Source: Anagrus nilaparvatae
Taxonomy: Eukaryota > Arthropoda > Insecta > Hymenoptera > Mymaridae
DNA length: 64,000 nt
NCBI GenBank assembly: GCA_022575985.1
Contig: JAKSXM010000237.1
Coordinates: 6,280,501-6,344,500 of the forward strand
Direction: 5' to 3'
How positions within the stretch are numbered: position 1 is the first letter of the stretch; the number at the start of each line of letters is the position of its first letter. The position numbers and the translations under genes are program-made. The notes under the pieces were generated by a model. The model saw nothing but the letters and a program-made list of their open reading frames with translations, was not told the DNA's origin and did no database searches. Positions 35,628 through 46,975 of the stretch are shown here, one piece after another.

Positions 35628-36142
35628 ATTTTATTTATTCATTTATTTATTTATTTATTTGTTTATTCAGTATATAAAGTAAATACGTTTATATTGTACT
35701 ATGCAGAAAAGAATAAAATCCATCTGTGCGCATGCAACTGAATATAATCAATATTAAATATAAAAAGTCAAAAAATGAAAATTAGAATTATAATTAAATT
35801 AAATTAAAATTAAATTTAAGAATGAAAAATTTGAAAATGTAAAACAATAATTATAAATTAGTGATACTTATAGGATAATATTAGGTTTTAAATACAAATA
35901 GATTTAATTTTGCTCTTGATATTTTTCTTAGCTAATTCGAGATATTTTAAGTTGTTAGGCAGTCTGTTAAAATTTTGTATGGCAATGATCGAATGATTCT
36001 TGAAATTAAGTAATTTTCGAGCAGTGAATTCTATACTTTTTCCTCTAGTTTTAGATTCAGAAGTTAGAAACTTGTATTTTAGTTCATCATAATTGTGTAC
36101 AATGGCTTCTAAAATAAACGCTTGTTTTAAATTTAGCATGTT

Positions 36143-36146
<4 letters not shown>
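35628..36146 (-). pseudogene. Jockey-like LINE, 3' portion (C-terminus, UTR, tail)
   Basis: Minus frame 36139-35888 reads LNLKQAFILEAIV...NFNRLPNNLKYLELA..., a LINE C-terminus. It continues in frame from the LINE at 46976-48190 once the R1-like element is removed: the TSD ATGTTAGTT (plus strand) lies at 36138-36146 and 46976-46984. The 3' end is an (AAAT)n tail, seen as (ATTT)n at about 35635-35666. Confidence 0.8.
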
Positions 36147-36174
<28 letters not shown>

Positions 36175-36178
<4 letters not shown>

Positions 36179-36460
36179 GGGAAATATGTGAATCTTACAT
36201 CAGCCATGGAGTGTTTGCGGGCCTTAAAGACCCGCAAATTTCCATGACCGCCTAGTTGTACAAAGTGTACAACTGGGAGACCACCGGCGAACGCGGTCGC
36301 CGGCTACGCCCCAGATTCTTACTGGATAAACACACTTTAAACCCCCCGCGCTTGTTTGTCCCAAACCAGAACTCCCTTTTCAGGTATAACTTCAGTTTGG
36401 GACGCGCAGCCTAGGCAGCTGGCCGCTGCCTTCCCCCCTGCCTAGGGGCAGGAGAGCTCT
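36175..36460 (-). other. 3' UTR of the R1-like element
   Basis: GC-rich sequence between the ORF2 stop and the poly(A) tail. It contains the short inverted stretch TTGTACAAAGTGTACAA. Confidence 0.7.
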
Positions 36461-36741
36461 CTACGATAGAAAGCCCTCCTCCTTCTTCTGCAACAAGGTG
36501 GTTCTTACGTACTCTGCTACTTTGTTCCAGTTTTCAGAACTCCGTAGCGTTTCCGGGACCACCATCTCCGGCCTCCAAATCGGAAAGGGCGGGCGCCCCC
36601 CCGAGTAGCGAACACATTCGAAGAATGTGTGCTCCACTGTATCATCCACGCCCGGACAGTGCAAGCACTCCTTTGTTGCCACCTTATGCCAGTGTTTTAA
36701 CATGATACGGAAATACCCGTGCCCGGTCAAGAATTGGGTAT
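36461..36741 (-). pseudogene. ORF2 C-terminal zinc-knuckle portion
   Basis: Minus frame with HWHKVATKECLHCPG and VEHTFFECVRYSG: a C-x2-C...H...C cluster characteristic of the C-terminus of R1/R2-type ORF2. It then runs to the ORF2 stop at 36461. It is separated from the rest of ORF2 by the CACTG element, and the frame is restored when 36742-40804 and one TSD are removed. Confidence 0.85.
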
Positions 36742-38019
36742 CACTGAAAAAAAAAATTCACAAAATGTGCTGAATCGCTAGACGTTTTGTCTGTATCAGA
36801 GTTGCGGAGGGTCGTCCGTAATAAATAAAGACATTTTCTATGCGTGTAATAGACAAAGCGTCTCGACTAGGCCGCCTAGCGTGTTCGGCTACTTTTGTAC
36901 GGACGTTTTGTCCATACTGTCGAGCCGCGGTCCTCTTAACCACGCCCACGCTTCCTATTCAATGTAATTACAATATATAATATTATATTTATACTATATG
37001 CTATACTATTACTATTACTATATGTATAATAGTAGCGGAGCCCATAAGTTGTAGGGTGATTTTTTAACTAACCAAAAATAATTGCAAATGGACCAAACTA
37101 CTTATAGTGGAAGCAAATTAGCATTGAATAGTGATGTAAAAGGGAAATGCAATTTTTTTTGTGTTTAATATACATGTGTAAGAAGGAATCTGATTTTTTT
37201 TGTGTCCCGGATGAACGCTTGGCTAGATATATGGCAAAAACTACTTTTTTGCTAAATTTTAAGAAGTTTGCTATCGGATTATGTCATATCTCTGGTTAAA
37301 TGGTCATAAAAAAAAAATGGAAAATTTTCGTAATTAGACAGAGAATGGAACTCATTGGGTGGGGTTACAATTAAAATACATCCTAACCTCTAAAAATCCA
37401 ATTTTGTCCAATTTTTTAATTTTTTTTAATAACTTGGGCAAAAACAATCAGATTTTTATGAAAATCTCAGGAAATATGTATTTTAATGACGGGACCATGA
37501 GTTTAAATTTTTGTGAAAAAATATTTTTTTTTTTTACCAAAAATCAAATTTTTTCGCAAAAATTGAGCAATTTTGAAATTAGCGCCATTTTATGCAAAAA
37601 CATGCAAGGGTAATTTTTTTTTTTTTAAAGTTGCCTTTTTGTATGTACTTTAACCTCAGTACGCGTAAGTGTTCGTTAGCTCAATTAAAATGCCCATTTT
37701 AGGAGCAAGAATGAAAAATACCCTATTAATTTTTAAATTTTTTTAATTTTTGCCGTATTTGGTGTAATTTTCGGAATTTTTTGTGCTTTTTCTTACGTAT
37801 TTTATACAAAATTTAACTTTTATTAAGCCATAATATTATAAAAAACTTAATATTGTTTAAACAATTAATTCTACGACATTGCAAATTAAAAATTCGGATA
37901 CAGCAATTAAAAATTATACAAAATTGGTGATCACTTTTCGAAATCACGAAAACTGTAAGCTACGGAATTCATGTTTTTGTCGAATTTTACGTATACCAAC
38001 GATTATATATTTTAGGATG

Positions 38020-38700
38020 AAAATCAAACGAGTACTTTCAAATATATAGTAGAAGAACCTAGTACATAAAATTTTAAAAGTGTGACTTTTCCACGCAATC
38101 AATGAATCGGCCTGATTTTTTTTGCAATCGCTTCCAAATTGTATCCAGAAAAATGAAACCCGAGTGAAAATTAGTGCACGAACCCCCAAGTGTCAAATCT
38201 TTCAAATGCTAATTTTTTGTTTTTTATTGTCGAAAATCCGCCATTTTGAATTTTCTAGAAAGAATTTTCCAATTTTATTATGAAATTCGTACTTAGCGAC
38301 CTCAAAAACCCCCTGGATCCCCTTTTTGAACCATTTTAATGGATACTTCTGTCTCCAGCTAAAATTTGTATTTTAGGGTAATTAGAGGGTTTCAGGGGGT
38401 GAAAAGGGGTTAATTGTTTATTTTTTTTATATTTTTCAATATTTAATTGCATAATATCGGTTTTCTAACTGTTTGTTGCTTTAATTTTTTATTTTTGAAA
38501 AATGTTCATTTGGGGGTAGTAAGGGGCGGTTTCTGACCCACTTGGGGGTTCGTGCACTAATTTTCACTCGGGTTCCATTTTTCTGGATACAATTTGGAAG
38601 CGATTGCAAAAAAAATCAGGCCGATTCATTGATTGCGTGGAAAAGTCACACTTTTAAAATTTTATGTACTAGGTTCTTCTACTAATAAGTACTTTCATGG
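38020..38700. repeat. Inverted repeat inside the CACTG element
   Basis: 38020-38195 is the inverse of 38540-38695. Shared stretches are GTTCTTCTACT, CACTTTTAAAATTTTATG, CAATCAATGAATCGGCC, GTGCACGAACCCCCAAGTG. The spacer is about 345 bp. It may be an independent foldback that inserted in, or was captured by, the larger element. Confidence 0.75.
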
Positions 38701-39179
38701 AAATAAATGAGGTATTATATGGATAGTTTTAAATGAAGCGTGGGCGGTTTGTATGGTCGGGTCTTCAAAACTGCCCCAAAGTGTTTATTTCTGAAAGTAC
38801 TACCAAAAATAAGTCACCAGCCCAATTTTTAGCCTCCCAGAGCAAAATCTCGAAGCGCATGTGCGAGGAATCGCTAAGATAAGCTGTTTTTTTTTCAAAA
38901 GTTGATTTCTCTAATGCCTATTAGTAAAAAATCTTCTAACCAGGCTAAAAGTTTTCCTTAAACCTTATATTTTGGCAAAAAAAAATTTCAATGGGACACT
39001 GCTTTTTCGGAGCTCTAGATAAAAAAAATAGCAGCTTTCAAAGGATCATTTTTTACAAATTTAAAATTTCCAGCCAAGTCACGTGACCAATAAAAAATCT
39101 GAACAAAAATTTGGATTCCGCGGGAAATTTTACATAAGGATATATCTTTTCATGTTTTCAAAACCTTTATGTTAAAACA

Positions 39180-39440
39180 GCTAAATTAGTTAATTTAATT
39201 TAAAAATAAATTATCTTGAAGGTTTATGTAAATTTTAGGGGTATTTGGGGTGATGAATGGCCAAATTCGCCCTTCAGAACCTGTTGAATGTAATTTCTGA
39301 CATCATTTTCTAGATTAGCGACCTAAAAAACCTAATTAGTTCATTTAATTTAAAAAAAAGAATATTAAAGATTTATGTAAATCTTAGGGGTATTTGGAGT
39401 GAAAATGGCCAATTTCACCCTTTAGAACCTGTCGAATGAC
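39180..39440 (+). repeat. Two-unit tandem repeat of about 150 bp
   Basis: Units share TTTATGTAAAT.TTAGGGGTATTTGG, ATGGCCAA and CAGAACCTGT.GAATG. They are related to the GGGGTAGTTTTG repeat family seen at 17.4-18.7 kb. They lie inside the CACTG element. Confidence 0.5.
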
Positions 39441-40804
39441 ATAATTTCTGACATAATATAACCACATAGCATGATTAAAAAGTGTATAAAAACATTTTTT
39501 TATTACATTTGTATATTGGGGGGGGGGGGTGAAAAATGGGTGGGAAAATCACCCCTTGACATCCGCTACAATTTTCCGATTGAACGCTATGTAGGCATTT
39601 TTTTTCTAAAGCGAATGCAAAAAGTTTCAACTCGATTCATGTTCTTTCATATGCAGTTTGAGATTTGAACTTTTTTTCACACTATACCCCTGACTACAAG
39701 GTGAAAAAATTGTAACAGTAAAGGACTTTGGCTAATGAATATACATGCGAAATGTAGCATTTGTGCTAATCCATACCTTTGGGAAATGGTTCCGTGTCTA
39801 GTTATAAGGGTCAAAATTACCCCCAAAAATATCACCTAGGTGAATAAAAAAATTCTAACCACTTCAAATTTGGACAGTTGCTTTAATTTTGTTCCACTAG
39901 CCCGTGCCTTCAATGCTTTGGTAAAAAATAGGTTCCGAGGGGTGATAACCACCCCCAAAGATTGCACCTAGGTGTGCACAAATTGTTAAAAATTTTCGAT
40001 TGAGTACAATTTGTGCACAATTTTTTGATGTTGCGTAATATAATTAAAATGTTTCGAAGCTTACAAAAAAAGATTTTCATTATACGCTGCAAAAAAGATC
40101 TACTTTCTTACTTTCGGGCGATCTTTTTTTCGCTTTTAATGAAAAACTATGTGTTGAACGCGGCAAAAAATGTAGGAAATTTTACTTTTAATGCTGTCTG
40201 AACTCATTCGCTACGCTCACTCGTGCATACAACTGCATTGAAAGCCAAATCCTACTTTTTTTCCCTTATTGAACAAGTAGATATAACATGTCTTTCCGAT
40301 AGTTCCATTCGGTCTTGGGTTTAATTTCCTTATCTCAGCCTGATGAACTCATAAAATTCCAAAAATGAAAAAAAACCACAATTTTTTATATTTTCATTAT
40401 TTTAATAAAGGCGAAAACTTTCTTCTGTAATTTTTTTTTTAATTAATTTTTTCTTTTCGGGCTAAAATGAGAAAATTAAATCCATCACCATAGTATATAT
40501 TAAACTCATAGGATACTATAAAAATCATAAGTAAAAAGAGGGGAGGAAATCAGATTTATTGTAGGCGGCTCGGCGTTACAGACAAAACGTCCATACATTA
40601 GACACGAACTCTCTAGGCGGCTTAGAGGAGACGTAATGTCTCTTATTTATTGACGCTCTGTCCGTAAAAAGATGAACATTATGACTAGGCGGCTATTAAC
40701 AGACATTTAGTCTATTTTTTTTTAGTCTTTTTGGATAGATCAGCGCCAATACAAAACGGTTGCACTAAGGTCATACACGTTTTGTCTGTTTTTTTTTTTC
40801 AGTG

Positions 40805-43520
40805 TAAGGCAGAAATCCACCCCCCCATGCTGTCGTCCCATCCATGCCTGCACATCTGAAATCAGTGTGCGTGTCCATCGAGCATTATCCTTTTCGTTGT
40901 TTTCCCATCGTTCCTGCCAGGCTTCCATAAATCTGGAGCGGGCGCGAGTGGTTGCCACTTCACGGTCCTGCACGCTTTCGTAGATGAATTTCCGCTCCAG
41001 CGCTAGCAGGTCGATGGGTATGACCGAAGCCACGACCTGGATCGCCTCTAGGGATACCGTCTGGTATGCGCAGGCGATCCCCAGTGCCGCTTGCCTCTGT
41101 ACAGACGATATTTTATGTCTGTACTTGGCAGTTTCCGTGGTCTTCGCCCAGACTTCTGATCCGTAGAGCAGGACAGAGTTGACGACTGACATCAGGAGCC
41201 TTCGCTTCCCTGGTTTGGGTACCCCGATGTTGGCTATGAGCCTTGACAGGGAGGATGCGACCGACGCTGCCCTTTCACACGATCTCTGAAATTGCTCCCA
41301 GAAGGTCAGCTTGTTATCAAGCTGAACACCCAGGTATTTCACCGATGTTCTGGTTCGGATCGTGTGAGGGTTTCCGCCGTCGTCGATAATTACTTCGAAA
41401 TCGGTGGGAACCCTTCGACGGGTCAGCAATACGATCTCCGTTTTTGGGATCGCAAGCTGGAGCCCGTGCTCGCCCATCCAGAGGTTAATCCGTCTCATGA
41501 CTAGATTCAACCTCTCCTGGGTCACTTCAATGTCCCTGCCCGTTATGGTCAGGGCCACATCGTCGGCGTACCCGATCAGGGAAACTCCTTCCGGGAGGTG
41601 GACGCGCAACAAGCCATCGTAAAAGGCATTCCACAGGTCCGGTCCGAGAACCGAACCTTGCGCGATACCTGCACTTAACACCCTTTCACGCCTGCCATCG
41701 AGCGTGTCGTAGAGCAGTCTCCGGTCCCGCAGGTAGTCCTTTAGTACGTTACCCAGATACCTAGGTATCTGGAAATCGTACTCGAGAGACCGGATCATGT
41801 CATCCCACCTGGCCGAGTTAAAAGCGTTTTTGACGTCCAGCGTTACCAGCAGGACGTCCCTGCAGTTTGCAGGCCCCCTTTTTCTCTCAGCCTCTACGGT
41901 ATCCACGACGCGCCGGATGGCGTCTATCGTGGAACGCCCTTCACGAAAACCATGCTGCTCCTCGGAGAGACCACCGCCCTCCTCGATTGCCTTTCTGAGC
42001 CTTGCCCGGAGCATGCTCTCCATCACCTTACCAATAGTATTTAACATACACAAAGGTCTGTAAGACGATGGAGAGTCCGGGGCTCCCCCCTTGCCCTTGT
42101 TCAAGAGCACGAGACGTGCCACCTTCCACTGCTTTGGAAACACTCCCGCCACCAAACACGCATTGAACATGCTTAACAGGATACCAGGGACCACTTTGAC
42201 CGCTCTTTTGAGCACTTCCGCTGGTATCCCATCCGGCCCCGGCGCCTTGCCATTTTTCATGGCCTTTATGGCCTTGACCATCTCGCCTTTGCTGAACAGC
42301 GGCACTTCCTCCCTGGGTATCACCTCAACCGGGTTTTCCCGGATGGGCCTTTCAGGGAAGAGAGCATTGACGATCCGTTCGGTCGACACCGCGTCCATCA
42401 TGTTGTCAGACCCCCGGTTCAACTTGCCCATTACGACTTTGTAGCCTAGGCCCCAGGGATCCTTATTTACATCTTCCCGTAATGCACGCAGACATCGAGC
42501 CTTGCTTTGGCGGATGGCCTTGGCCAGCCGGTGTTTGGCGTCCTTGTGTTCCTGAGAAAGCAAAGCAGCCTCAGGTCTGTCCCGTGCTCTTTGCGCCCTT
42601 CGTCGCGTCCTATGGCATTCCTTTCGGAGCTCAGCTATTTCGGGATTCCACCAGTACACTGGCTTTCTCCCTTTCAAGGGCCTGCGGCGAGGCATCGAGG
42701 CATCACAAGCCCCACGTAATAGAGACGTTACTTTCTTAACTAAGATTTCAGCCTCGTGGGGACTTGTAGCCCCTCCATGCCAAGCGGGGATGGACGCTGA
42801 CTCGATTCGAAGATACTCCTCGAATCTGTCTTCGTCCATCCTTGAGACGTTCCAGCCCAGAGGACGTCTCCTGTACGGAGGACGTTGTGAGGCTCCTTCC
42901 AATACCCGGAAGGCGATGTAATGGTGATCACTACCATTGTATTGATCATCCATCACCCTCCAGTCGCCTATTTTCCCAGACGCAGCTTCTGTAGAGAAGG
43001 TTATGTCCGGGATAGAGGCACCCCAAACTGCCCTCTCGTTGGTGGGCTTGTTGCCTCTATTCTGGACCACTAGTTTGCATCTAGTGGCCATTTCAAGCAC
43101 CATTCGTCCCCTGGGGTTGGTCGTTGGCATGCCCCATTCCAAGGCCCTGGCGTTGAAGTCTCCACCAAGGATGACGCCATCAGTCGCCGTTCGGACCGTG
43201 CTCTCGATGCTGGCCAACTTTGTAGCCAGCTCTTGCGAGCTGTCGTTTGGGGACAGATAACAACTTATATAAGTTATCTCCCCACACTTGGCCCAAACGT
43301 GGCAATTTCCTTTCCCTTTTTGGGTAAGGGACGTTTGGGCTCTACCTGGAAGCCATATGGCGCAGCAGTCGGTGTCATCGGAAAGCCAGTACTTGTGGTT
43401 CATGTTGTAAGATTGCTCGCTTAGTAAGAGGATGTTTGAATCCTCTTCGCGAGCAATCTGATCCAACAATGCACCAGCTTCCCGAGCGTGTCTCATGTTT
43501 CCTTGGAGAACCTGAATCAT
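40805..43520 (-). CDS. R1-like ORF2: AP endonuclease and reverse transcriptase (interrupted)
   Basis: This enzyme would nick target DNA and copy the element RNA at the nick. From the ATG at 43520-43518 the frame is open to the insertion at 40804. Numbering here is from the upstream GTG at 43607. The endonuclease has SEQ (Glu64), GGDFN (Asp150) and SDHH (226-229). The RT has SYRPL (about 515), EEQHGFREGRST (about 550), VTLDVKNAF (Asp591), GIAQGSVLGP (about 647) and IGYADDVA (Asp682/683). The C-terminal finger is at 36461-36741. The start overlaps the ORF1 stop (ATGA). Apart from the CACTG insertion I see no stop or frameshift, unlike ORF1. Confidence 0.9.
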
Positions 43521-45445
43521 TTCCGATAACACCTGTTTCTCGCCACAGCCAGAGCCTCCCGGTAACTGGGGAAGTTTCCCTGTCCAGGATAGTGCTCCGT
43601 GGAGCACTTATCCTTTCTGGTCTTGCAGAGGAAGCACTCGGGCTTTTCCTTGCTGCACTCTGTTCTCTTATGGCCATCTTCCCCGCACTTGAGACACGCC
43701 TTACTTCTGTCTAGGCCTTTGCAGACATACTGGCTATGGCCATAGCCCAGACATTTGTAGCAACGCCTTACGTCTGCACGAAGGCGCACTCTACTCGGCG
43801 CCCAGCTAATCTGGATTTTGCCCTTTTTAGCCAGGCAAAGAGCGTCTGCTTCCAGGAGAACAACAACGGCCATATGGCTGGTTGTCCCTTTCGTTTTGAA
43901 AATGATGACTTCAAGTAGGTCACCATTTTCCATGCCAATAGCCTTGGCAACGGCCTCCTGTATCTCCTGCTCCTTCGTTACTCCATCCAAGTCTCGAACT
44001 TCAAGCTTGAGCATTGGAATCAGATCACGAACATTCGATTCAGGGCCCGTTACCGACTCCACTGCATCTCTCAGCTTTTGGCGGTCCTCAATGGCCTCCA
44101 ACTCAATGAGGACACTGCCATTTTGAGTTTTTCTGATGCGGTGGACCTTCGTGCCAGATTATTTGAGGTTAACGTTTCTCTTTAAATCGAGAAGCGTTTC
44201 CTCGTAAGTTTTACCCGCCGCTGGGGTAATCTGGAAGGCTTCCTTCCTTTTTCTAAACCTGCGCCTTCCCATCTTGGAAGGAACTTTATCCTTATCGGCA
44301 GGTTCCTTTGCCTGTTGGGTCTTCTTGGCTCTGGGTTTATTCTTCCCTTTCCCCATAGTCTGCCAGTTTTCTGGTAGCTTCGGGGGTTGCGACTGCCTTT
44401 GTTGCTCTTTTCCGTAAGCCACTTGCGTTAGCTTAGTTGGCTAATCCGTCTTTTCGGGAGGGTTATTTCCCTGCTTAAGCTGCAGCCTTTTAAGTTTCTT
44501 CTGCTGCTTCTTTTCCTTTGTGGATCTATGCCTAGGGGCGCCCCTATCTCCATTGCTGTTGGAGGAGATCCCGGAGCTATCCTGTGGGCCGTCCACCTTG
44601 CTGTTGCTAGGTACCACCTTTGAGTCATCTTCCTTATTGGGAGGTTCTCCCCCCGCAGGTTTATTCTCTTTTGGTGGCTGCTTCACTTTATTCTGCTTCG
44701 GCTTCTGCTTTTGAAGTAGTTGTAGCAGACTTTCTTTCTTCTTTTGTTTCTGAAACAGTTTCTCTTTTTGTCGCCGCTCTTTTTCCTCCTGTTCCAGGCG
44801 CGCTTTCTCCTTCTTCCTCTGCTCTTGCTCCTTCTTTTGGTTTTCTTAAAGCAGCATTTTCCTTCTTTCCTCTTCCTGGAGCTGAGCGCTGTTCTGCTGC
44901 TCCTCCTCAGATTTAGCTGTATTGCTAGAGTTGCTAAGGTTTAAAGGAATTCTTTTCCTCGCTTGGTTTGACTCTGGGGAATTATCTCCAGAGGAAGGCG
45001 ATCGGACCCTCTTTGCCTGCTGCTTATGTGCTGCTTTTTTAAGAGCAGACTCCATATCATGCGTTTCTGCATTGAGTCTCTTCGTTATTAGCTCAAGTTG
45101 AGCGAGCACATTGCCGAAGAGGCTTACTCCATTCTTAATTGGCATGCCGCAATTTTTCTGTTTTGTTGTACAGTGTTGTGACATGCTGTCATGGGCTTTC
45201 TGCATATCCTTGTGGTGTTTTTCCAAAGCCTGTATAGCGTCCTTCAAAACAGAGATGTGGTGAAGGAAGGCATTGGGTTTTTCGACCACTGCTTGATCAA
45301 AGGCCTGGTATGTGTCAGGACTACCAGTGCCATATGCTAAGTTCCGCAGATATTTGAAGTTGTCCGCATAACTTGGTTTTTGTTCTTAAAATTTTTGGCC
45401 CTCCTCAGAATCCATGGGACCGGTGCCGGCCACTCCTGAATTCAT
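43517..45445 (-). pseudogene. R1-like ORF1 (gag-like) with four in-frame stops
   Basis: Begins ATG at 45445-45443 and stays in one frame to TGA 43519-43517. It is interrupted by stops at 45386-45388, 44846-44848, 44441-44443 and 44159-44161. The product would be an RNA-binding nucleocapsid-like protein: a helical N-terminal part, a long Lys/Glu/Gln-rich central region (about 44880-44440), then zinc knuckles near the end, CYKCLGYGHSQYVC and CLKCGEDGHKRTEC, with a third CFLC...C...H variant. The absence of frameshifts with only point stops suggests moderate age. Alternative start triplets inside it are not needed. Confidence 0.8.
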
Positions 45446-46616
45446 CACTCCTTGAAGTGAGTTATCAACCTGAGGTATGTTTTATCATTTTGCATATTTA
45501 TTGTTAAAATAGCCTGGGTCGCTGGACTAAGCGCCCATGGATGAATGCGGGTAAGGGTACCCTCTGTGCGATGTGAAAACCTGGAAAAAAAAAAAAAAAG
45601 AAAAAACTATTGTAATTAGTGTACCTGTAATAAAGTGGGAAAAAGTGATATTCTAGGACCGGGAATTCAGACCCACAGCAATCTTCACCCTGAGTGAAGT
45701 TGCAAGACACAGGGGGGTGATCGTTGCAAGTCCTGCAGATTAGATGTCTGCTGACATAATACGATATTTTACCCGTCGTATTAACAGGATCCTCATAGGC
45801 CATTTCTAGCAATTGGCTAAGATCCCAGCGATGCACATAAAAGAAAGGTAATAAGTTACCTCTACAATGGATCAGCAGGTAAAAAAAACAGCTCGTGCCG
45901 TTTCAGCATTCGATTTGCATTGCAAGAAAGAATGCGACATCCACCCAGACATCCGCTCCCGAGGCCTACACACCTACAAAATTCGATTAAATTTTATTAG
46001 GCTAGTCAAAGAAGCTCTGAACAAAAAGCATCTTTGACTAGTCATGAAGCAAGCGCCCCAGGGCTCACCAAAACAGGGATCCTAAGATCAGTCATGTCCG
46101 TGCCCAGCACCTACAGTTGTCAGGGTTTATCTGATAATCACCACTTCGAGCCTTACGTCCCAAAGTTATTGGCTGCAACACATATGTATCACATTTAGAG
46201 TAAACAGTTTTTTGTTTAGACAGAAACACATACAGCCAATCCCAGCGAACTTTTCAGATCTTTTCTTGGCTTTTTCTGAATCCCCCCAACAGACAGCAGG
46301 TGAAGGACACGGACACGAAGGAACCAGCAGCAATGGTGTCCTAGCTATATAGGGTAGGGTGACATTGCTGTGGGGCCCTGCTCCAGAGAAGCCCCAGCCA
46401 TACGTGCCATTCTTCATACCAATACACCAATGTATTTAGCATTAGTGTATAGCAGAAATTAAAATATTAAAGCTGCCTTTAGAGACATCCGAGTTAGAGG
46501 AAATGTATGCCCCACTCGCAGACGTCCTCATAGACAACGCACCCCTCACAATGAGTTCGAGGGCATCGGGCAAGAAGTGATTCCACCTAGCATCCAAAAT
46601 AAAAGGAGTAAGGTGG

Positions 46617-46652
<36 letters not shown>

Positions 46653-46975
46653 AGAAACTATAACTAGTAACTGAAAGAACCACTTAGGATCTCAGCTAAG
46701 AGCCGACGGCTGAGTGACGCACAGTTACGACGTGTGCAAGCCTCAGCCTTGGTGAGTAGGTGAACATTCGTGTGCAATTATGCGCATCAACAGGGTAGCC
46801 ACGAGAAGGATGTTCAATCCCACCTGGAGTTATCGACACTAAAGGACCAAACAAGTGGTCTGTAGCTTGTACAGCGTCGTGTCAATCGGTAACTCCTACC
46901 AGTCCATGGGATTATACCATCTCATTCCAGCATGTCAGGTATTCACCAAAAAGGTTTATTTCCCGACCACCCCAA
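45446..46975 (-). other. 5' UTR of the R1-like element
   Basis: GC-balanced non-coding leader of about 1.5 kb from the 5' end (minus TTGGGGTGGTCGGG) to ORF1. It contains an A-rich tract at 45583-45605 and a 31-nt A tract at about 46621-46651 (plus strand), which could be remnants of another retro-insertion. No internal coding frame is convincing. Confidence 0.6.

Larger units (their letters stand above)
36742..40804. mobile_element. CACTG-ended (EnSpm/CACTA-like) non-autonomous DNA element
   Basis: It begins CACTGAAAAAAAAAA at 36742 and ends TTTTTTTTTTCAGTG at 40804. The flanks are TAT and TAA; the empty target reads GGGTAAGGC, so a 3-bp duplication with one change is inferred. Subterminal repeats occur near both ends: GACAAAACG or its inverse at about 36784, 36905, 40580 and 40788, and CTAGGCGGC or its inverse at about 36869, 40611 and 40684. 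CACTG ends, a 3-bp TSD and subterminal arrays fit EnSpm/CACTA. There is no transposase. Confidence 0.75.
36147..46975 (-). mobile_element. R1-clade-like non-LTR retrotransposon, apparently full length
   Basis: On the minus strand: 5' UTR (46975-45446), ORF1 (gag-like), ORF2 (endonuclease-RT), 3' UTR (36460-36175) and a poly(A) tail seen as T's at 36147-36174. The target duplication ATGTTAGTT flanks it. GC content is clearly higher than the surroundings. Without the CACTG insertion it would be about 6.8 kb. Its target is another LINE, not rDNA, so it is not a canonical R1 insertion. Confidence 0.85.

Noticed and set aside
40984..44944. Many plus-strand open frames of 60-117 codons
   Set aside because: They are shadows of the GC-rich R1-like ORF1/ORF2 on the minus strand.
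36147..46975. R1-like element as evidence of a nearby rDNA array
   Set aside because: Its flanks are another LINE, joined by a clear TSD; no 28S sequence is present.
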